Shown one piece after another: positions 21,244 through 31,904 of a stretch of DNA of 64,000 nt. The stretch's first letter is position 1; every line of letters begins with the position of its first letter. Source of the stretch: Sthenelais limicola (Eukaryota > Annelida > Polychaeta > Phyllodocida > Sigalionidae); the NCBI GenBank assembly GCA_942159475.1, contig OW804096.1:18996906-19060905 (forward strand), written 5' to 3'. A model generated the notes under the pieces. The model was not told where the DNA came from and searched no databases. It saw nothing but the letters and a program-made list of their open reading frames with translations. The position numbers and the translations under genes are program-made.

Positions 21244-21990
21244 CCCACATAGAGGGTATACCAGCAGGACATTTTTTTCTGAACATTTTCCTGGTTAATT
21301 CTAAAAGATGATGTACGCTAGAGCAGTAATTCTAGATGCAAAGATTGCTGAATCTTGTCTCCTTAGTCATTTTATATAAGGAATTTGAAATACAAAATCT
21401 GGTAATACATCACACGGGACACATCATTAAATCCTGATTAAAGATTCAAACCGACGATCTACTCCCCAAGGACTCATATATAAAAGTCAAGATCTTCCTC
21501 ATAATCATCCTTCCTCATTAAAAAGGAACATTTTAAAACCATATTCTTGATTATCCCTTCTTTTTTTCTAAATTATATTATTCTTTTTTATATAATTATA
21601 TCTTATTTTATATTTCAAATTTCCTGCCCTCTCTACAATTTCAATATCATATTTCGGTTGGTTCTTGTGTTTTCGACTATTAGTTCCTCAACGTTTGCAT
21701 CGACTAATGAACAAAATAGTTTTATTTATTAATTTATTTATTTTGGAAATCGTTATTATTTCTTGACCCAATTCAACAATTCAACGGCCGTGACCCTTTT
21801 CTTCGCAGGTGTAACGCTGATAAAGGAGATATAATAGGTGATATTGCCCCGTTAGTTTATACATAGTTTTACACGAGGCCATATTACAACATTATTTTTT
21901 ATCTTTTATATTATGGAATATTCCCTTTACAGGTTATATCCTGTAGATTGGAACAAAGCCTACACCACATCTTTCTTTACCTCATTGTTG
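21244..21990. other. No feature seen
   Basis: AT-rich sequence. Short frames only. Confidence 0.5.
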
Positions 21991-21994
21991 TTCT

Positions 21995-22370
21995 GGCCAA
22001 TGGTTAATATGTAAGAGCACGGCGTCGGTTACACTGTATATCGTATGTTTAACTTACCTCGTCCTCTCAAAACACACTATTGTCAAAGTGATATGAGGTG
22101 GAATACCTGTTTTTAGTTGCAAAAGGTGTACACTATCCCATGATAAACTATTGTCATTATGTAATTTTTTCTGATATCACATAAGATTATGTTAATACGA
22201 GATTGTAATCATAATTCGAACTGTCCTAAACAGAGTTAATGTATAAGATCTAACTTTTTTCCTTAATTTTTTAAATCAGGCTGTCCTGAAAATATTCATA
22301 CTTGTATGTGTGGAAATGTTGTAGACCTGAATACAATATTTTCTAAATCAAAATCATAATTTAATTTTGA
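21995..22370 (+). repeat. Dispersed repeat P, copy 2
   Basis: 'atggttaatatgtaagagcacggcgtc' at the left and 'caggctgtcctgaaaatattc...gacctgaatacaatattttc' at the right, as at 4712-5065. Confidence 0.65.
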
Positions 22371-22634
22371 TATTTCGCTACTGAACAGTTTACTCTTAAG
22401 TCCGCTATCGCATGTTTAAATTCAAGACTTCTGTTGACGACAGTGAGGGCTGCAGAGAGACATTCGTGACGTCATATTCCGTCCGTGCCGTCGTTGATTA
22501 GCCAATCAGCTATACCCTTGTCTAGTGCTTTGGCATAACAAAATCAATATGGCGGGTCATCGGAGCAAAGCGAGGTAAATAAATAGTTTGTTTATTCATT
22601 TAATTTTACATTATGAGATTGTGGTAAAAAAATA
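22371..22634. other. No feature seen
   Basis: Contains 'caaaatcaatatggcgggtc' (ATGGCGG, YY1-like) near 22545-22560. No ORF. Confidence 0.4.
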
Positions 22635-22782
22635 GGATGTAACTGGGTTAGTTTCTGACTTACTGTACACGCTGCCCACTCATTTTTTTTGACCAGGGAT
22701 CTCACACGAAGCCTGCCGCTTCTCGTGAAATCCCTGGTCGAAAAGCGAGTACAGTAAGTCAGAAACCAACCTCGTTACATCC
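22635..22782. repeat. Long hairpin palindrome H3
   Basis: Outer arms GGATGTAAC..GGTT.GTTTCTGACTTACTGTAC and inner arms GACCAGGGAT.TCAC.CGAAG pair with the right half. About 65 paired bases with small interruptions. Confidence 0.88.
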
Positions 22783-22797
22783 AATCATAGAATGCCA

Positions 22798-22965
22798 CAG
22801 TGAGGGACACAGAAACAGAGACACAGAGACAGAGGGATACAGAGAGACAGAGAAAGAGACAAAGAGAAAGACAAAGAATTCCACAGAGAGGGACACAGAA
22901 ACAGAGACAGGGGGATACAGAGAGACAGAGAAAGAGACAAAGAGAAAGAGGTACAGAAACATGCA
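22798..22965. repeat. GACACAGAAACAGAGACA-type minisatellite
   Basis: Two long and several short degenerate purine/CA units. Related in flavour to 37466-38370. Confidence 0.7.
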
Positions 22966-23255
22966 GAGAAACAAAGAATTTGGGTAAATTTACATGTGAA
23001 TTTACGTATTTACATGTAAACATGGCCTTTAATTCAATAGAAAAAAAGAAAAAGAAAGAGAACTGCTGACTGTGCATATATTTCACGTTCTATATAGATT
23101 ACTGCCAGGTCACGCCTCCACTGATAATATATAAAGCTTCTTAAGGTTTGAGGTAAGTCTGATTAACTATCATCAATTGTTATAATAAGTCCCAATCCCC
23201 AGAAGTCCCAATCGTCTTGCAGGTGTCACCCTGGCACATTTACCATCAGCTTTCA
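22966..23255. other. No feature seen
   Basis: Unique-looking sequence. Confidence 0.5.
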
Positions 23256-23740
23256 CTCTTGAGGGAGTCCCTCCAAACTGAGGGAAAGTCTCTACCTATA
23301 GTCTAAGCTCAGAGTTCAATCTTGAGGGAGTCCCTCCAAACTGAGGGAAAGCCTCTACCTATAGTCTAAGCTCAGAGTTCAATCTTGAGGGAGTCCCTCC
23401 AAACTGAGAGAAAGCCTCTACCCTATAGTCTAAGTTAAGAGTTCACTCTTGAGGGAGTCCCTCCAAACTAAGGGAAAGCCTCTAGCACCAGTCTAGGCTC
23501 AGAGTTGAGAGCGTCCCTCCAAACTGAGGGAAAGCCTCTAGCTCCAGTCTAATCTCAGAGTCTAGGCTCAGTGTTGAGAGGGTCCCTCCAAACTGAGGGA
23601 AAGCCTCTCACTTCCTCCAGTCTAGGCTCAGAGTTGAGAGCGTCCCTCCAAACTGAGGGAAAGCCTCTAGCTCCTGTCAAGGCTCAGAGTTGAGAGCGTT
23701 CCTCCAAACTGAGGGAAAGCCTCTCACTCGCTCGCGCCAA
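23256..23740. repeat. 63-bp minisatellite (family 8 element)
   Basis: About eight units with 'gagggagtccctccaaactgagggaaagcctct' and 'agtctaagctcagag'. First period exactly 63 bp (23261, 23324, 23387). Related single units at 25630-25720 (inverted), 39690-39760 (inverted), 44905-44960 and 53325-53480. Confidence 0.9.
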
Positions 23741-23880
23741 ACCACAAAATGCAATCATAATCACATCAGGACCTCTACTCCAGTGCCAGAAAAGCTGTTA
23801 GCGCAGTAGACGTCCAATCACTGACATACAGTTCTTATTTGATCTGAGAGGCTTTGAGCCTAGACTACAATATAAATAGT
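23741..23880 (+). repeat. Family 8 element body and right end
   Basis: From 'aaaccacaaaatgcaatcataat' to 'ctgagaggctttgagcctagac'. The end TGAGCCTAGAC is the inverse of GTCTAGGCTCA in the array units, so the array appears to be an expanded left end. Body also at 44960-45115 and, inverted, at about 25520-25720. Confidence 0.6.
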
Positions 23881-24615
23881 AGAGCAGTAGAGACGCATGC
23901 ATGAGTCATGGCATCAAACTAATGTAGAAAAAATCAATTTTGTACAATTTTCTGAAATTTGAAATATTTTCTAAAAAAGCACATGCCGAACCCCAGCCCC
24001 CCCCCCCCCGCACCCGACCCCCCACTTCTACCTTCTAAACTCAATTGATGGATATATGTTCATTCAACTTTTATTCAGTAAACATTTACATTTCATACAT
24101 TGAAGTTCACCGAAATGGATATGTATGTAACATACAATACATTTAGTGTGTAGGCTCTTCGATTCCTACTGCATGAAATAACGCTGAGCTGCAAGCTGAT
24201 TGTGCAAGATATTTAGTCTTGCCAAGAACCCATAAAACGCTTAAGTTTCAAGGGGACTTCGACTTTCGGCGGAAAATCCTTTCAAAAACGGTTATCTGAT
24301 AAGATAAAACAAAATAAAAGATTTATATATCAACATCCCCCTCAACAGAAATAGTTAGAAGCTCTTGCCAGTTCAAACCTATACTCAAAATAGTGACATA
24401 TTTTTAGTAGAGCAGAAAGGTAATATGAGTTTTTATTTCAATGCCTAGTCATATAGAAATCAGGTTTACACTTTCTTCCAAGGTCTTCCAATCAAGCCTG
24501 TATTCTCATTTTACAGTAATAACAATAAGAAATAGGTTTACATGGAAGAATCCACCCCTCCCAGGTTTTTCAAATTAATGGGGAATTTTACTAGTAGCAC
24601 AATAATGTAGAGTGC
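23881..24615. other. No feature seen
   Basis: Contains a C homopolymer near 23997-24010. No gene. Confidence 0.5.
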
Positions 24616-24620
24616 TTTAT

Positions 24621-24855
24621 GGGTCAGATTTTCAGAAAATGTACAATTTAACTTCCGTAGTCTTCTCAAATAACCCAAATTTCAGACGAAAATAAAGTCC
24701 AAAATACAGTTCAACATAACCAAACAGATTGCTAGAATCAATGTAATGCTGAATATACGCGAATTTACCTAGTATTGGCCAAATTGCAGCCTAATTTAGC
24801 AGAATTTACTAAATGTGTACAGCTGCCAATTGTACATTTTCTGAAAATCTGACCC
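24621..24855 (-). mobile_element. MITE family 1 copy
   Basis: Type A. Both ends clear. Flanks TTAT/ATAT. Confidence 0.92.
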
Positions 24856-25019
24856 ATATGCGTTGTAATTAATCTAATACACAATATACTAGTAATCTTA
24901 CAAGGTATGTAGAGCATATCATCCCCAACCCTAAATCAACTCTGGGTTGTTAATTAACTTGGGAATAGGAATAGGAGCATCGTCTCATACTCCCTGAAGG
25001 TAGAGAGTTCTTAGAATTG

Positions 25020-25115
25020 TGCCCCACCTCTTTGTCACAGCTCCCCCCTCCCCCCCTTTGTCACAGCTCCCCCCTGCCCTCTCCCCTTGTCACAGCTCCC
25101 CCCTCCCCCAACCAC
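25020..25115. repeat. Short C-rich tandem (tttgtcacagctcccccctcc)
   Basis: About four units of 25-30 bp. Confidence 0.7.
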
Positions 25116-25241
25116 CTCTCTAGCTCCATTAGCGGACACGTGACCTTGAGGACAGCCCCTACATCCGGGCCACTTACACTGACACAAATCAATCATCAGA
25201 TCATTTTCCTCAACCAGATTCACATATATATAAGGCTTAGC

Positions 25242-25437
25242 GGGTCAAGGTAATGTACACTTGGCAGCTCTTATTTAGTGAATTATGCTAAATTAGACTG
25301 AAAAATGGTCAATACAACAGGTGTATTGCAAACAGTTTTGTTATGTTAAACCGTATTCTGAAATTCATTTTTGTCTTTAATTTGTTTTTGAGAGGATTAG
25401 TGAAGGCGAATTGTACATTTTCTGGTGATTTCACCCA
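25242..25437 (+). mobile_element. MITE family 1 copy, variant right end
   Basis: Left end degenerate (GGGTCAAGG). Right end TTTTCTGGTGATTTCACCC. Confidence 0.8.
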
Positions 25438-25489
25438 CAAATGAATTATAAGCCTTTTCCCAAGAATGCAATATAACTCTATAAATAAA

Positions 25490-25730
25490 TGGAAATAAAT
25501 CTATTACATGTATACCAGTGCCTACTTGATAAGAAAGGTATGTCAGTGATTGGACACCTACTGCGTTAACGCATTTCCCAGCTCTAGAGTATGTATCCTA
25601 AATGTATTATAATGTCATTTTGTTGATAGAAGCGAGAGATTTTCTTCAGTTTGTGGTTAAAAGCGAAAGGTTTTCCCTTAGTTTGAAGGTATTCTCTCAA
25701 CTCTGAGCCTAGACTGATGGTGAGAGGGGG
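25490..25730 (-). repeat. Family 8 element, inverted copy
   Basis: 'cagtgattggacacctactgcg', 'ttataatgtcattttg' and 'ctcaactctgagcctagactg' match 23260-23880 in reverse. Confidence 0.6.
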
Positions 25731-25814
25731 GTTTGGTTACTTTACGTTCCTTTAATACTATACTTTCCCAAGAATTCAATATAACTCTATAAATAAATGG
25801 AAATAAATATATTA

Positions 25815-25990
25815 CAGTGGAACCTCACATAAAGATCACCTCATAAGAGACCACCCCTCTATTAACACCAGTTTTCCCAGTCCTGAATTATTCCCTCTTA
25901 TTAGATTTAGAGCCTTCTAAAGAGACCACCTCACTATGAGACCAAAAATCATTCAGTCCCAAGGGTGGTCTTAATCGAGAGGTTCCACTG
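25815..25990. mobile_element. Tigger/pogo-like MITE, copy 1
   Basis: Ends CAGTGGAACCTC and GAGGTTCCACTG with TA on each side (25813-25814, 25991-25992). These ends and the TA duplication are typical of pogo/Tigger Tc1-mariner elements. Confidence 0.85.
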
Positions 25991-25992
25991 TA

Positions 25993-26303
25993 CAGTGGAA
26001 CCTCGCATAAAGTCCACGCCTCCATTAAGACCAGTTTCCCTCAGTCCCGAATTGCTTTTCTCTTATTAGATTAGCCCCTCTAATGAGACCACCTCGCTAT
26101 TAAGACCAGTTTCCCTCAGTCCCGAATTGCTTTTCTCTTATTAGATTAGCCCCTCTAATGAGACCACCTCGCTATTAAGACCAGTTTCCCTCAGTCCCGA
26201 ATTGCTTTTCTCTTATTAGATTAGCCCCTCTAATGAGACCACCTCGCTATTAAGAACAGTTTCTCTCAGTCCCAAGGGTGGTCTCAATAGAGAGGTTCTA
26301 CTG
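25993..26303. mobile_element. Tigger/pogo-like MITE, copy 2, abutting copy 1
   Basis: Same ends (GAGGTTCTACTG at the right), sharing the central TA with copy 1. The interior holds three 75-bp tandem units. Confidence 0.85.
26024..26248. repeat. 75-bp unit, three copies, inside the Tigger-like MITE
   Basis: 'attaagaccagtttccctca' starts at 26024, 26099 and 26174. Nearly identical, so a recent amplification. Confidence 0.92.
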
Positions 26304-26308
26304 TACAT

Positions 26309-26415
26309 GGGTCAGATTTTCAGAAAATGTATTTTGAACTTTATTTCTGTCTTCAATGTGTGTTATTTGAGAGGATTGGCGAAGTTGAATTGTACATTTT
26401 CTGAAAATCTGACCC
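26309..26415 (+). mobile_element. MITE family 1, internally deleted (107 bp)
   Basis: Both termini kept. The interior from the left end to 'gtattttgaact' is lost. Confidence 0.88.
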
Positions 26416-26446
26416 ACCTATAAGTGCCTACTTGACAATGCCTGGT

Positions 26447-26592
26447 AAATTCGAGTACATTTGGTATTGCATTGATTCTAGCAATCTGTTTGATTAGGTT
26501 GAACTGTATTTTGAATTTTATTTCTGTCTTAAATGTGTGTTATTTGAGAGGATTGGCGAAGTTGAATTGTACATTTTCTGAAAATCTGACCC
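26447..26592 (+). mobile_element. MITE family 1 fragment, left end missing
   Basis: Type A from 'tggtaaattcgagtac' to CTGACCC. 'gcctacttgacaatg' occurs just before it and again just after it (26609). Confidence 0.8.
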
Positions 26593-26736
26593 ACATGTAC
26601 ACCTACAAGTGCCTACTTGACAATGCGTCCTACATAACTGCTCCTGGAATCCACTCCTCACCTCTTCACCTCTCTAACAACCCCTTGTGACGTCATGCCT
26701 AGCAACCCTCACTTATACCTGGATCCCAGGCACTTG

Positions 26737-26820
26737 AATTAACCCTTATTGCATGGCCGCCATCTTGAATCGGGATTTGCAAGTAATTATGTGAGTTGCA
26801 TGTCTGAGTCGGTGGATTAG
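26737..26820 (+). mobile_element. MITE family 4 fragment
   Basis: 'ttgcatggccgccatcttgaatc' matches the start of 54215. The rest is lost. Confidence 0.5.
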
Positions 26821-26858
26821 TACATGTTAAGCAAGGTGCGATTTTGTGCAAATTGACA

Positions 26859-26965
26859 TTTGTGATGTGTTTCAGGAAAATTAGTCACAAGTCGCAAAGT
26901 TTATATATTCCAGCGTGATTTATTTACAAGATATCTTTGTGGGAATATTTTAATTTTTGTGGTGC
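26859..26965 (-). mobile_element. MITE family 2 fragment
   Basis: TGTGATGTGTTTCAGGAAAA terminus and subterminal sequence, cut off by the TTAA element. Confidence 0.75.
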
Positions 26966-27081
26966 TTAAGGGAGTGGGGGGGGGGGGGGGGGGGAGGTCT
27001 CCACTGGCTGCGGTAAGCTCTGCGGTAAGCCTTGCGATGGTTTCTGCTGGTTCTGTACGTAGTGAGGAATGACAAGGTCAA

Positions 27082-27805
27082 AGCCTGGGGCTTATTAAGT
27101 TGTGGGTTGGCTTTGGAAGCTGAAAGGCATACACTGATATACCAGTTCATGAACTTTCTATGCAGCTTGGCCCCGATAATTGTAAATCCTTCCATTTTTT
27201 CATGCCTTTACAGGTTGTGACATAACATCTAGCATGTTAGGCATTGGGAAGAAATCTGGACGGAATGCTTGGATGAACTTTCCTGAAGTAACTGGGACAA
27301 TGGTTGGCTTAATTGAAAATCTGCAAGAGCTGACAGAGGATTCCCTCCATATGCAGCGGATGGAGCAACTTACAGTGCTCATGTACAGTCAGAACTGTTG
27401 CTGGGTAACAGTAAATGCTGCACAAAGATTTCCGTTCACTCACTGTCTGAGGTCCCTAGAGAGCATACCCCTAGAGCAGCCTTGTACCAGCATGTTAAAA
27501 GAACAATTTTGGTGTCCGCTTTCATTTGGCATCAAGCCTTGGAGAAGCAATTATGTCTGCGAGATCCTGCAAAGTATGCTTGGGAATGGAATGGATACCT
27601 TGAGACATGGGTCCCATATTGGACTGACTTGGGAGATGCTAGTGCAACCTGTTCACTAATGCTTCACTGCACTTGCATGAAAGCATGTAAACAGAGGTGT
27701 GAATGTTTCAAAGATGGATTGAGGTGCACACCATCGTGCAAATGTCAGGGTGGTTGCTGCAAGAATTTTGCAGAATTTAAACTTTTATCCTTAATATTGA
27801 ACTAA
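27082..27805 (+). pseudogene. Remnant of a HAFTGCD / CXC cysteine-rich protein gene
   Basis: Three frames read in order. Frame one encodes LIKLWVGFGS, a TGA stop, then KAYTDIPVHELSMQLGPDNC. After a frameshift near 27185 comes LPFFHAFTGCDITSSMLGIG and on to ESIP. After a second shift near 27470 comes RAALYQHVKR, then VPYWTDLGDAS and a cysteine cluster (HCTC..C....C.C.......C...C.C), with the stop at 27803. This order (LW..FG, HAFTGCD, IPPT..AL.QH.KR, WT.L..A, CXC-like cysteines) is a family I remember as widespread, uncharacterised and multicopy in invertebrates and fish. I do not know its function. The copy is clearly dead. It lies inside the TTAA element, probably as cargo or its own coding region. 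Confidence 0.7.
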
Positions 27806-27829
27806 AAAAAATAAAGAGTAATAACTTTT

Positions 27830-28170
27830 GACCTTAGAAATGACCTTGAAATGCAAAAAGGGCCCCAAAATTGGATTCCTTACACCTTAAATCATAGACA
27901 AACCGGTATCATACATAGATATAGTGATGGTAGGTGCTGAGATAGGGTCCTATTGTTTTGAATGGCTGCCATATTGCATTTTGACCTTGAATTTGACCTT
28001 AAAGGAGACCTTCAAACAGATCAATGATTTCAGAAATAGGTTGCTGACAACATAAAACATAGAAATATGGTATTATACAAGTGTATGGTGCTGGCAGTAG
28101 TGGAGATATGAGATTCTTGTTCCACAGCGGCAGCCATATTGGATTTTGACCTTGAAAATGACCTTGAATC
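27830..28170. repeat. Imperfect repeats with TGACCTTGA boxes
   Basis: About three diverged units of 125-165 bp share a 'gccatattg..ttttgaccttga' core. TGACCTTGA occurs exactly at 27841, 27982, 28147 and 28159. They lie in the 3' part of the TTAA element. Confidence 0.55.
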
Positions 28171-28465
28171 TAAAAATAACCTTTGGAAATGGTTTCCTCA
28201 TAGTCAAAAACATCTATAAATTGGTATTATACTTGATGATACAGTCAGTAGAAGCGGAGATATGGTACATTTGAAGTTTTGGTCGGCCATTTTGAATTTT
28301 GCAGCTACCGGCCACCAGGGAGGGTTGCCAGCGTGTAGCAGATGGTTTTTGAATACCTCATGGTCTATACTATCAACATGCAAAATTTAAAAAAGGTGTC
28401 GTGAAGTGCACGATTCTTTGAAATCGCTCCCCTGCTATTGCCTAGATGGTCAGTGAACGATGTTT

Positions 28466-28701
28466 GGGTCAGATTTTCAGAAAATGTACAATTTGCCTTC
28501 ACCAATCTTCTTAAATAACCCAAATTTCAGACAAAAAATAAAGTTCAAAATACAGTTCAAACTAGCCAAACAGATTGCTAGAATCAATGCAATGTCAAAA
28601 ATACTCGAATTTACCTAGTATTGGAAAAATTACAGCCTAATTTAGCAGAACTTACTAAATGTGTAGAGCTGCCAATTGTGCATTTTCTAAAAATCTGACC
28701 C
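28466..28701 (-). mobile_element. MITE family 1 copy inside the TTAA element, TSD GTTT
   Basis: GTTT at 28462-28465 and 28702-28705. Type A. Confidence 0.93.
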
Positions 28702-28809
28702 GTTTACTCGCCACTCCTCACCAACACAGCACCATCGCAAGGCTTACCGCAGAGCTTACCACAGCCAGTGGATACCACCCTTAATGTTGCTTGCAACATC
28801 AATACATGT

Positions 28810-29044
28810 AGGTCAGATTTTCAGAAAATGTACAATTAGAAGCTCTACACATTTAGGAAATTCTGCTAAGTTCTGCTGAAAAATGAAGAATACCGGGTAT
28901 ATCTGAATATATTTGGTATGGCATTGATTCAAAGTATCAGTTCTGTTATGTTAAACTATGTTTTGAAGCTCATTTTAGTCTTAGATCTGGGTTATTTGAG
29001 AGGATTAGTAAAGGTGTATTGTATCTTTTCTGACAATCTGACCC
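28810..29044 (+). mobile_element. MITE family 1 copy
   Basis: Type B. First G lost (GTAGGTCAG). Right end CTGACCC. Confidence 0.88.
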
Positions 29045-29048
29045 ATAA

Positions 29049-29500
29049 GTGTATGTAACAGCTGGCAGTAACGACCGTGATAACCTTATGTGGACACATC
29101 AGCTGTTGCACAACTGGTATCTAGTACCTTTTTACGGTCGTCACATGGCTGGGTGCTTTAACGTATTGCGGTAGACCAAGGCTTTGACCTTGTGCTTACA
29201 TGTTTATGACCTCTGGCTCAGGCTGTGTTAGCGAGTGCTCCTTAACGGACTCACTAGCCTTGTCTGGGTAAATGTCCAGGATGGTAATTGTCCATGGGGT
29301 AAAAGTCGGGGGGGATATGTCCGGTGGGTACATGTCCGGCGAGTAGCTGTCCTAGAACCATAGTATATATGTCATTTTGAATTAATGACTGACATTAAGG
29401 GGCTGCTGGTGCTCTCATTAGTGTATAATCCCGGGGCAAAGCTGAGGGGTTATACACAAACAGTGCACCAGCAGGCACTAAATGGAGGCTATTAATCTTG
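29049..29500 (+). repeat. Duplicated segment, copy B (empty site)
   Basis: Matches 9055-9752 without the MITE. Its left edge lies 4 bp after a MITE family 1 end. Confidence 0.9.
29404..29473. repeat. Hairpin palindrome H5, copy B
   Basis: Same hairpin as 9657-9726, with small differences. Confidence 0.85.
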
Positions 29501-29532
29501 TTAGTCTCTGCCTATGGTGGTTACAGCCCCTG

Positions 29533-29620
29533 GACATTTTGAAGCTCATTTTTCTCTTAAATTTGGGTTATTAGAGAGGATTGGTAAAGGCGAATTGTAC
29601 ATTTTCTGAAAATCTCACCC
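29533..29620 (+). mobile_element. MITE family 1 fragment, right half
   Basis: From 'ttttgaagctcattttt' to CTCACCC. Confidence 0.75.
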
Positions 29621-29624
29621 ATGT

Positions 29625-29952
29625 ACACAATTTCAGGACAGTGTAATCAATGTATCCAGGTACTTCTAAGGTCGTCCTACAGAAAATATAGCTACTTTAC
29701 TAGTAAATGTCCACCCATAAATATTGCAAAAAATTCTTTTATTGCAACAGATGTTTTTTACAGTGAGGTTATCCAACATTCTAAATAGACAATTAATAGT
29801 CTAGGTAGGTCTTACTGTCTTACTGTTTACTATCATTGGAATCCGCTTGATCTCAACTTCTCAAATAAGATGATTTTCTTTTCCTTCTCAACAAAGATGA
29901 TAACTCAACATCCATTTTTTGGGACTTGTGACTCATTTTGCTGAAACACATC
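29625..29952 (-). mobile_element. MITE family 2 fragment, right part
   Basis: Reverse-orientation consensus from 'caatttcaggacagtgtaat' to the terminus 'gaaacacatcac'. Confidence 0.75.
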
Positions 29953-30154
29953 ACTCATTGACCTGCTGTCATTAATTACCTGGTGGCAGGGTACTTGGTG
30001 CATTCAGAGGGTCCTTACCTGTCCTTACCTGTTCTTACCTGTAATTAGCGATAAGTTGGGTCTCCAAGGTCAGAAACACCTGGCCAGTGGTTGTCCTTCA
30101 ACCTGTCTCTCAATCCCTGTTGTCTTGATCTCTCTCATGTCTGTCTTTCTCTCT

Positions 30155-30378
30155 GGGTCAAATGTACAATTGGCAGCTGTACACATTTAGTAAATTCTGC
30201 TAAATTAAGCTGCGATTTGGTCAATGCATGGTAAATTCGAGTATATTTGGCATTGCATTGATTCTAGCAATCTGTTTGGTCAGGTTGAACTGTATTTTGA
30301 ACTTTATTTATGTCTTAAATTTGGGTTATTTGAGAGAATTGGTGAAGGTAAATTGTACATTTTCTGGCGATTTCACTC
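30155..30378 (+). mobile_element. MITE family 1 copy, variant right end
   Basis: The left end has lost ATTTTCAGA (GGGTCAAATGTAC). Type A. Right end TTTTCTGGCGATTTCACTC. Followed by a pyrimidine tract. Confidence 0.85.
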
Positions 30379-30399
30379 CTGTTGTGCATGGTTATCTTT

Positions 30400-30645
30400 C
30401 TCTTCTTGTCTCTCATTTCCTCCTCTCTACCCAATCTCTAACACCTCTCTACCCCTCCTTTCCCCCTCTCCCTCCGTCTGCTCCTCCCTCTAACCCCCCT
30501 CCTCCTCTCCTCTCTACCTTCCTTCCCCTGATATCCTTTCTCCCCCTCGTCTCCCTTCTTGTCTCTTCTCTTGTTCTCCTCTTCTCTCCCCCAGCTCTCC
30601 TCCCCCGCTCCCCACTCTCCCCCTCTTTTCATCTACATCACCAAG
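30400..30645. repeat. Pyrimidine-rich low-complexity tract
   Basis: CTCC/TCTT simple sequence. Long Ser/Pro/Leu frames are artefacts. Confidence 0.85.
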
Positions 30646-30897
30646 TGACTCAAGTAAGTGCGCACATCTGTCCTATTGGCAATTAATAGCGTATTTATTT
30701 TACTTGTTATACATAGTCCCCAAGCAATGTTAACGCTTCTACAGGTGACTGTATATAGTGTACACGGTCTACAGACGCGAGGGCCCAACCATAGGGCGCT
30801 AGGGCCCACTTTCGCTTATTTTCAGACGCCATGGCCCACCCGTACTCGGCGGCTAGAGTCCAACCATAGGACGCTAGGGCCCATGCACCCACAAAAA
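30646..30897. other. GC-richer stretch with a doubled phrase
   Basis: 'ccaaccatagggcgctagggccca' occurs near 30785 and, slightly changed, near 30860. No gene. Confidence 0.4.
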
Positions 30898-31251
30898 GGC
30901 CAAAACAAATAGGTGTGTTTCCGATTTATCTGGCTGAAAACTAAGTAGGGGGGTGGTAACTTTTTTTTTTGTTAATTTTTTTTGTTTGGAAACCACCTCC
31001 CAGGAACTGAAAAAAATGTCTTTTTCATCACAATAGTTGCTTTGAACATGGGAAATGTGCTTTTTGACAGTTTCGGGTTAGGAAAACACGTTTTCCTGCT
31101 TTTATAAGCTTTTTTTGTCAAAAAATGCAAAAAAAGTAAGATATGATGGGGACAAAAATCAGGTATGGTAATTTTTTTTTAGGTAGGGTAAGGTTTTACT
31201 AGGTAGGGGGGGGGGGGATAAATCGAAAACACACCTATTTTTTGTTTGGCC
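30898..31251. mobile_element. MITE with GGCCAAA..AATAGGTGTGTTT ends
   Basis: About 35-bp inverted ends (GGCCAAAACAAATAGGTGTG...; the mirror ends ATTTTTTGTTTGGCC) enclose 354 bp rich in homopolymer runs. No other copy here. Confidence 0.75.
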
Positions 31252-31679
31252 TATGTTCAATGAAGCCATCAAAAAAATAGTGAAATAATATATAAATTGC
31301 TTACCTGGGCCATGTGCTGTGGGAGGAGCCGCTAAGTCCAGGTACATATGTATCCAACGTATCCACATAGATTGGTTAGTCCTGAAGATAAGGTAAAAAA
31401 GTCTATTATTGTTTACAATCAAACATATGCAGGATAACTAAGGGACAGTTTAAACGTGGGACATTATAATTAACAACAAGAAGATGTCCACCATTTTGCC
31501 CAGAAGAAGTCAAATGTAAAATTCAAAACTTGAAACACTTCCTGAATAAAACCAATCTGTGGTTAGAAGGTTAAGAGTAAGAATTGATGACTAGTGTGAT
31601 TTAAAGAAGATATTTTGTGGAAAGCTAAAAAGTATACCAGACTCAGATTGGTGTGTGTCAAGTTAATCTAATATGCCTT
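31252..31679. other. No feature seen
   Basis: AT-rich sequence. Confidence 0.5.
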
Positions 31680-31681
31680 TA

Positions 31682-31780
31682 AGGGCATAGTCCATTAAAC
31701 CAATTCTCTGGGATTTTGTGCCGTTTTCCACTTAATTCTGTGAGAATCGCATGAGAATCGGCTTAGTGGACCAGGCCTTT
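31682..31780. repeat. Short imperfect inverted repeat
   Basis: 'gggcatagtccattaaaccaattctc' faces 'gagaatcggcttagtggaccaggcc'. Possibly a small MITE. Confidence 0.45.
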
Positions 31781-31904
31781 ATACTGAGTGGACACTAACT
31801 GCTTTTTTTGTTTTTTTAAATAAGTGAAGGCCAATAAAACTTGTAAAGAAATGTATGATATCGTAGTATGATCCATAGAACGCACAGAGTAGATACAATT
31901 ATGT

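Larger units (their letters stand above)
26970..28780 (+). mobile_element. TTAA-flanked DNA transposon carrying a broken gene
   Basis: TTAA lies at 26966-26969 and 28781-28784. Just inside, GGG and CCC ends are followed by inverted repeats: 27001-27040 matches the reverse complement of 28732-28771 with one mismatch. A G homopolymer sits near the left end. TTAA duplications with GGG/CCC ends fit Kolobok better than the CCC/GGG ends of piggyBac, but no transposase is visible. The interior holds the gene remnant at 27082-27805, imperfect repeats with TGACCTTGA boxes at 27830-28170, and a MITE family 1 copy at 28466-28701. Confidence 0.6.

Noticed and set aside
26970..28780. piggyBac assignment from TTAA
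   Set aside because: The ends read TTAA-GGG...CCC-TTAA, the reverse of typical piggyBac CCC...GGG, and no piggyBac transposase remains.
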